A stretch of DNA of 64,000 nucleotides. Origin: Ceratorhiza oryzae-sativae (Eukaryota; Basidiomycota; Agaricomycetes; Cantharellales; Ceratobasidiaceae). The position numbers were made by a program, and so were the translations under genes. Position 1 is the stretch's first letter. Each line of letters begins with the position of its first letter. Below are positions 58,701 through 64,000 of this stretch, piece by piece. Where the stretch lies: assembly GCA_030998015.1 (NCBI GenBank), contig JARWMV010000234.1:1054001-1118000 (forward strand), read 5' to 3'. The notes beneath the pieces were generated by a model. The model was given only the letters and a program-made list of their open reading frames with translations. It was not told where the DNA came from and did not search any database.

Positions 58701-59545
58701 GGGGGGCATAGGTGACAACCCCCTCGATTTGAGTGTGCTCGCCGTCAACGGAACTCGATCTACCGGAGCGGGTGAATTGAGACGAGAGGAAGCAGCAGAG
58801 GAAATGGATGAGAGCTTGTCTAGGACCTGTTGTGTGAGAAACCAAGAGATCAACTTGGGGCAAACGAAAAATGTCCAGCCAACACACCTTGCGGTTCCGG
58901 TCAGCGAGACTCTTGCGGTCCATTCCTCCGGAGCTGGTCGTTGAATGTGAACGCCCAAGAATCAGGCTGCCACCAGAAGAGGTAGACGCCGTGGGGCCTC
59001 CTGACAGACGGGCGGTATGGTCCTCGTCCTCGAACGGCTGATCGTCGACATCATCCTCCCTCCGCATCCTCGCCCGCTCTTGCTCGCGCTTGTCGCCCGA
59101 CAGCAGACTCTTGACGGTCGCGAATGCGAGGCTGGTCTTGCGTACCCGCTTGGGGACCGACTCTTTGCCGGTGCTCGCGGTCGAGTTGGTCGCGGGCGGG
59201 CTCGGGAGCCCACTGCCGCCGAAACTGCTGGTGTTTCCGGTTGCGACTTGGAGTGCGGTAGGCGTGCGGAAAGCTGATGCGCCGGCGGCGGACGATCCAA
59301 GGAAGATGGCAGAGAGCGGTCGTTTGTCCATGCGGGCCCTCGCTGGGGGCAGCCCACTCGATGTTCGCAGCCCCTGACCGCCTGGGAGGGGGAAATGTGC
59401 GTCAGCAATTAGAGTGCGAAGGCCAGCGGTGGAAAGCAGCAACCGTAGAGTTGACGACGCCCGGAATGAGCTCAACACCCTCGTGGCAATGCCGGTTTCG
59501 CATCCGGCCCTCAGGGGCCTCCGTCTCGGCTCCTGTCCCACTCAT
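55769..59545 (-). CDS. Very large serine/proline-rich protein, unknown function
   Basis: About 1150 residues over a few long exons. A first short exon may start at 59545 (MSGTGAETEAPEGRMRNRHC), joined to GLRTSSGLPPARARMDKRPL; otherwise translation starts at the ATG at 59331 (MDKRPLSAIFLGSSAAGASA). Then come basic, serine-rich blocks (KRVRKTSLAFATVKSLLSGD), VLDKLSSISSAASSRLNSP, many SP/TP sites and a helical C-terminal core: SSLDWEVQQLREGIARVGVG, EHVRLMLESFAMFESNLARL, TSQNLNAMLRRSAAHAMSQQ and ALKVCDELVRTMTHLLLGVG. A ten-residue repeat and a disordered tail ending RRPRRRMATELFT follow. The helical core suggests a coiled-coil or oligomerising scaffold, perhaps cytoskeletal (inference). One-base frame steps occur near 56890 and possibly near 59470. 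Confidence 0.68.
56640..56783 (-). repeat. Tandem 30-nt coding repeat, nearly five units
   Basis: Units at 56640, 56670, 56700, 56730 and a partial one at 56760 encode variants of GLRSGRMSAE inside the large Ser/Pro-rich protein. Each unit carries an R-x-x-S-type basophilic kinase site. Units differ mainly at third positions and at V/I/L/F, so the repeat is not brand new. Confidence 0.9.
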
Positions 59546-59796
59546 CCAAACAAAAGAGCCTTGACACACAAAGACAGTGCGATTGTATAATAATGTACGG
59601 TCAAAATCCTACGTACAAAATCAACCGTGCAAAGCAAACGACGGCAGAAGCAAAGCGGAAACGCGTGTATGCGTAAACCCAAACGAACAGAAAATGAACA
59701 GAAGACGCAAAGAAACCAGACCCAGCTGTACTTTACACCAAACAAATTTCAACCATATACAAGAATAGCGAATGAAAGACGAAAATAGCCACATAG

Positions 59797-61613
59797 TTAA
59801 ATCGCAAGACTCCTCCTCGCAGTCGGTCCCTTACCGACAGACCCCGCACCACCCGTAGCGGCAGACTTGAGCTTGGCAGCAGCCCTCAGGAGCGCACTCT
59901 TGTTCGTGCGTGGAACAATATCCGGCTTGGAGACCACGGCCGGAGTGGTGGTCGACCGTGAGGTCTTTGCGCCGTTGGAGATCGGGGTGAGCGCACCGCC
60001 AGTGGGCTTCTCAGTTTCGTTGACACTTGTCTTGAGGATCGCTTGGGTGCCAGAAACAGACGACCGCCGATCGTCCCAGATGGTGGACCACTGATCGACG
60101 TCCTCGAGCTCCGTGCGCTCAAACTTCTCGCAGGGCCACCTGCAGGCGAATTCTCGGTGGCAGGCGCACCCTTGAATGACGAGGGCGGCCCACCAGATCC
60201 CCCAGCAGCTGCAGCGGCCATCTTTTGGGCACGAAGCATCGAGCTACGGTTCACGCGAGGGGCGACAGCAGGCGGCGCCGTACTGGCAACCGTGATGCTC
60301 TCCCTGCGCTTGTGTCCAGGTACACCCTCAAACGTCGCTCGGTTCCTCTCTTCAATCGCTTCTGGCGAAAGCTGCCTCTCCTTGGCCGACGGAAAATCAA
60401 TCATGCTCTGCCTTCTCGCAGCCTTGACGCTTGGATCTGCAGCCTCAGCTAGCTTTTGTGCCCGCAACTGGGCGCTTCGATTGACACGGGGCGCAATCGC
60501 AGGCGGAGCAGTGCTCGCAACCGAAATGCTCTCTCGCCTCTTGTGGCCGGGAACACCCTCGAATGTACGCTCCCGCTCCTCCTGGCTCTGCCTCTGGCGT
60601 GGCGGGGAAATGATAGCCGCAGCGGCAGCCGCACCACCCGCACGAAGATCAGCAGCACGTGTAGTACGAGGGACGATCGACGGATTCGAAATCGTGGCCG
60701 GCACGGGACGAGCTTTGAACCCGGGCTTGGCCGTTGGCGAGGTTCCAGGCGCAGGCTTGGCCTTGGTAGGCGTCGGCACCTTTAGCGACGCACCCGACAC
60801 AGACGGCGTGGCTACCTTGGCCCTCGATGCAACACTACCCGTAAAATCGCTTCGAATCGAGCTAGTGTGGCTAGCAGATTTGCGAACCTTGCGTCGGTCA
60901 GGCGAACCACCGACACTTGGAAGATCCGAAAAGTCCATAATCGGGCTCCCGGCAAACAATTCCCCAATAACTCGGTCCGCGTTGGTTTCATCACGAGTGA
61001 TCCACACGCCGTTTTCCCATCGGTTCGAACCATAGAGCGCACGGAGCGAGTCGGGGTCAGATTTACGCGCCGCAAGCGGATCGACAGGTCCAGCGAGCGC
61101 AGTGAGCGCAGAGCTTGCCCTAGGCCGAGAGAGAACATAGACCCAAACAGGCTCGCCCGAGAGCGACGGAGCATCTGGGCCGAACATCTCGACAATGCCA
61201 TGTGACTCGATGTGGAATCCCATTTTACGTTCCTATTCGTTCGAAGGGTTGGCACCAGAAGCCGCAAATAGAAATGCGCCGCTTACCTTTTCAATCTCAA
61301 AGCCAGCTTCGACGATTCGTTTTTCAATTTTGAGCCTGTTCGACAAATAAGCAAACGTAGCCACATAACCCCCATTCCAAGAAACTCACCGTTGTTTAAT
61401 CGCGTGCGGCTTAATGATCAACACGGCCAACGATGGCCGAAGGGGTTCAACAACACTAACATTGGTCAAGGACTGGGGCGGGGTTGGAGTCTTTGGCGGA
61501 GGGATGGGCGGACGAGACGTAGATCGGACCGGCTCTGGCTCAACACTCAGCCTGAGGCCGTCTCGGTCAAATGCGACGGGGCTTAGGCTCGCGTGCTCGG
61601 GCGACTGGGACAT
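59797..61613 (-). CDS. NDK-like domain protein lacking the catalytic histidine
   Basis: The ATG at 61613 opens a proline-rich leader, then a nucleoside-diphosphate-kinase-like domain: LAVLIIKPHAIKQR, LKIEKRIVEAGFEIEK, ERKMGFHIESHGIVEMF, SGEPVWVYVLSRPRASSALT and LRALYGSNRWENGVWITRDE followed by NADRVIGELF. Order and spacing fit NDK, but the active-site NxxHGSD-like segment reads NGVWITRDE, without histidine, and IKPDA reads IKPHA. The domain should therefore be inactive as a kinase. The C-terminal half is basic and serine-rich with two near-identical repeats, FEGVPGHKRRESISVASTAP and FEGVPGHKRRESITVASTAP, each followed by PRVNRSxxLRAQKxA, plus degenerate copies (IVPRTTRAADLRA; IVPRTNKSALLRA). 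Near 60120-60132 the frame steps one base to FERTELEDVDQWSTIWDD and ends ARRSLAI. Confidence 0.72.
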
Positions 61614-62497
61614 AATGGTTGCGTGTAGATGGTTCGAGAGTGCGTGCGAGGTGGTGGTGAATGAGTGATGAGTGCAACAACGGCAAAGCGACGTGGTCAG
61701 GTGTTGGGTGAACGAAAGGGCGTTTTATACAAGTTAGAAAGAGAAGAAACGAGACAAGGCAGACGATGAAGGGGGGGGCGGTGGTGGTTGTCAAGCAGAA
61801 GTAGGCTGAGTTAGTGAAGAGATGAAGTGATGGCGTCGCTAGTTGGATGTCCGAGCGGAACAAACACAAGGGCAACAACCGGCCCTGGCGCTTAGAACCT
61901 GCACCGCCACTCTGCAAGGCCGATGGCCCCCCAGCGCCACTGACGTCTTTTGCAATACACCTCCTAGCCATTCATTTCTATAATTTCGGCAACCAACTGG
62001 CCCACACGACAGGTCGCGCTGGCTGCAAACCCCATAGGTAGTGAAAAGCCTCGTGGTTCTTGAGTGGCTTGGTTTCCAGATCAGAGTTTTCCCAGCCGCA
62101 ATTGGCTCACTCGTTTCTTCTTTAGAGTTTGGATGCGCATTCGACACGCTCGAGCAACGAGAGGTAGCCCTGAGCGCAGCCCCATTTTCCACGCAATTGG
62201 CTTGCGAAATAGATGTGGGGTGATAGGATCGACACCGGAATATATTGCGCATATACTCCCTTTTCGCTTGTCATAAATTCCCTGCCAAGCGTGAAAAAGA
62301 CCAGTTCTAATTATATTGTACAAACGACCTGGTGACCGTGTATGCTATTGGCGACGTTCGCCAGTCTGCCACTCACATCAAACTCGGGCGCAAAAAGTAA
62401 TATGGGAATCGAAACAACACCAAAGGTAATAATCTATGCACTGAAGGTCATATCATACAAGAGAGATTTTTTAAATGCAGCGGACGACTTGGGTCGC
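61614..62497. other. Intergenic, upstream of NDK-like gene
   Basis: About 880 bp. A G10-rich run lies near 61771-61780 and pyrimidine/purine-biased tracts occur upstream of the ATG. No supported gene. Confidence 0.4.
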
Positions 62498-62730
62498 TCA
62501 GTCCACATCGGCGGTTGAGCCACCCCCTGGATGTTCATACAGGAAAACATCGTCAAACGAGAATTCGCCAAGACCATCCGGGGTGGCCCGACGGTACTGT
62601 GGCATTATATCAGGCCTATACCTAGTCGAACTGATACAGTACCGCTGCCTGCAATCATTTTTCAGCATATGACCAGAGTGCTTCGTGCCCGAGCGACCGC
62701 GATACCAAGTACACATGGCTCCGTGAAGAG
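62498..62730 (-). CDS. Doubtful terminal exon, small protein
   Basis: The minus strand holds MCTWYRGRSGTKHSGHMLK, then RYRPDIMPQYRRATPDGLGE and FSFDDVFLYEHPGGGSTADV before a stop at 62498. The last 40 residues have coding-like composition. I found no convincing upstream exons or family; it could be the end of a decayed gene. Confidence 0.25.
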
Positions 62731-63447
62731 AAAGGAACAACAACTCAGCAGTCAAGTTTGGCTCGCAGTTGCTTGTTCTTACCTTAAAGGACGGGCGGAC
62801 CTTGGACTGGAGGGTCAGATCCTACTCCGGCGTGATATATATGCAAGCAGTAGCCACTTTGAGCCACTAGGCGTCAAACCGCTGAACTCGTTGAAAGCAC
62901 CACGTTCCCAGCTACAGCTATTGGGCCAACAATGATGCTCTCTGATATGGCCTATGACTGTCGTCAGGTGCAGGTTGAGGGTGAAAACAAGGGCGGTGGC
63001 GGCGGGAGTGAATTTCTTAAAGTTTCCTAAAAAGGATGCGGTTCGGTAATTTGAAATAAACTTTGAACCTTGTCAAGGGTGGCCACAGTCCTCGGCGTAT
63101 AGCATTGACACGAAGATCCTGCGAGTCCATATGTAAATTGCAATAAACACATGGTTAGTGCTGCGCATACTAAGTGGAACTTTCCACATCTATCCTATAA
63201 GAGCCTGGCTTTAAACTTAAGCTCTCGGGCTAGATAAGCCCCTAATTCTATACCGTAGGAGCATGAGTCTTGAATCCCTATCGCCATAGACCAGGGAATC
63301 AAATGGATTTGTATAAAATTATGTAGTTTAAATTTCACTGGTTACACGACAGATAATAACAATAAGCATATTTTACGAGGCGTAGTTAACAAGGAAGCGT
63401 TTCAGACCATATGATACCAAGCCACAAATGTTCTGTATTTATTTGTT

Positions 63448-63745
63448 CATGGTAAAAGCATTTCCGCCTCCGGAGCTGCCCAGGTTCTGGTAATCGAACC
63501 AGGTCGATAAAGGCACATCATCCTCGGGCTCCTTCGGTTTAGGCGTCCTGTCCTCGTAAGCCTTGGACATGGGGCACGTTGACTTCTTACAGTCCCTCAA
63601 TTGAGTGCACATCGCGGAGCTTGTATCTAAGCACGAGAGGGCCTGAGTGGAAGATGGGTTTTTGAATGATTATTTACTTACGGTAATCAAGTACAATAGA
63701 GGTCGAAGGAGGTAGAGGGTATTCAACGATAAGGGAGGTTCGAAT
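63448..63745 (-). CDS. Doubtful small gene with one intron
   Basis: A GTAAGT...CAG intron (about 63685-63645) joins LLRPLLYLIT to ALSCLDTSSAMCTQLRDCKK, followed by STCPMSKAYEDRTPKPKEPE, VPLSTWFDYQNLG and the end NAFTMNK. The C-terminal exon looks coding, with four cysteines. The 5' end is unclear and no family is recognised. Confidence 0.3.
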
Positions 63746-64000
63746 ACTCGGGCAGTGTGTCAACTAAGGCTCATCTTCGATATTTATACCTCAACGATGA
63801 TGGCAGATGATGCCACAGATAGAGATCTGGTGCGTGGCCCGTAAAGTCCACCTGGCACAAGTGCTTTACGATTGTGTATCAATTGTATATGTATGTGTGT
63901 GGAACGCTGATGGCTCATCAAGGCACGGTCGTAGGCTATGCAAAAGGCCTTCTGCGCAAGTGAAGGAATCAGGTTCCTTTACTCGTGGAGCTTTCTAAAC

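Noticed and set aside
60043..61035. 330-residue plus-strand open frame
   Set aside because: Antisense shadow of the repeat-rich NDK-like protein; no start context or domain of its own.
61839..62252. 137-residue minus-strand open frame
   Set aside because: Its composition is irregular, there is no family signal, and it overlaps the promoter region of the NDK-like gene; other frames over it are equally open.

Overview
The window looks like nuclear DNA of a basidiomycete fungus, probably an agaricomycete; the Rhizoctonia/Ceratobasidium group is a guess from gene content. Genes are dense and on both strands. Most are split by many 50-70 nt GT-AG introns, and there are no operons. Recognisable proteins are fungal or eukaryotic: midasin, PET127, RPN13, RAD50, a MOV10/SDE3-type helicase, eIF3e, MPDU1, TAM41, PARP and U6 snRNA, together with families typical of agaricomycetes (BTB proteins, DUF6699 proteins, small hydrophobic secreted proteins).

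Layout. 0-6.2 kb: 5' end of midasin (-), a BTB gene (+) with broken frame, and PET127 (-). 6.2-10.1 kb: a small lineage-specific gene (-), a decayed tandem paralogue of it, and gene-poor DNA. 10.1-21 kb: RPN13 (+) converging on RAD50 (-), which diverges from a zinc-finger/SF1 RNA helicase (+). 21.7-26.5 kb: a universal-stress-protein gene (-) and a small secreted protein (-). 28-33.6 kb: an F-box/LRR-like protein (+), U6 snRNA (-), eIF3e (-), MPDU1 (+) and a tiny candidate gene (+). 33.8-36 kb: a cytochrome P450 relic (-). 37-45.7 kb: TAM41 (+) and a convergent pair of DUF6699 genes. 46.6-49.5 kb: a decayed gene of an uncharacterised family (+). 49.5-52.7 kb: gene-poor. 52.7-61.6 kb: PARP, a very large serine/proline-rich protein, and a protein with a nucleoside-diphosphate-kinase-like domain lacking its catalytic histidine (all -). 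61.6-64 kb: mostly empty, with two doubtful small exons.

The genes do not form one pathway. Several are housekeeping: ribosome maturation, mitochondrial RNA and cardiolipin metabolism, proteasome, double-strand-break repair, translation initiation and glycosylation. A feature that cuts across the window is a series of single-base frame breaks, nearly all in the sense of one missing base. They interrupt otherwise good coding sequence in at least seven genes, while the deeply conserved genes read cleanly where I followed them. These could be residual assembly errors or real decay, and should be settled before any gene is called a pseudogene on frameshift evidence alone. The P450 relic and the 46.6-49.5 kb gene have substitutions or in-frame stops as well and are better pseudogene candidates. 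The most distinctive intact observations are a RAD50 start codon split by an intron, a U6 snRNA with an extra 3' UACG hairpin, and the dead NDK-like domain.
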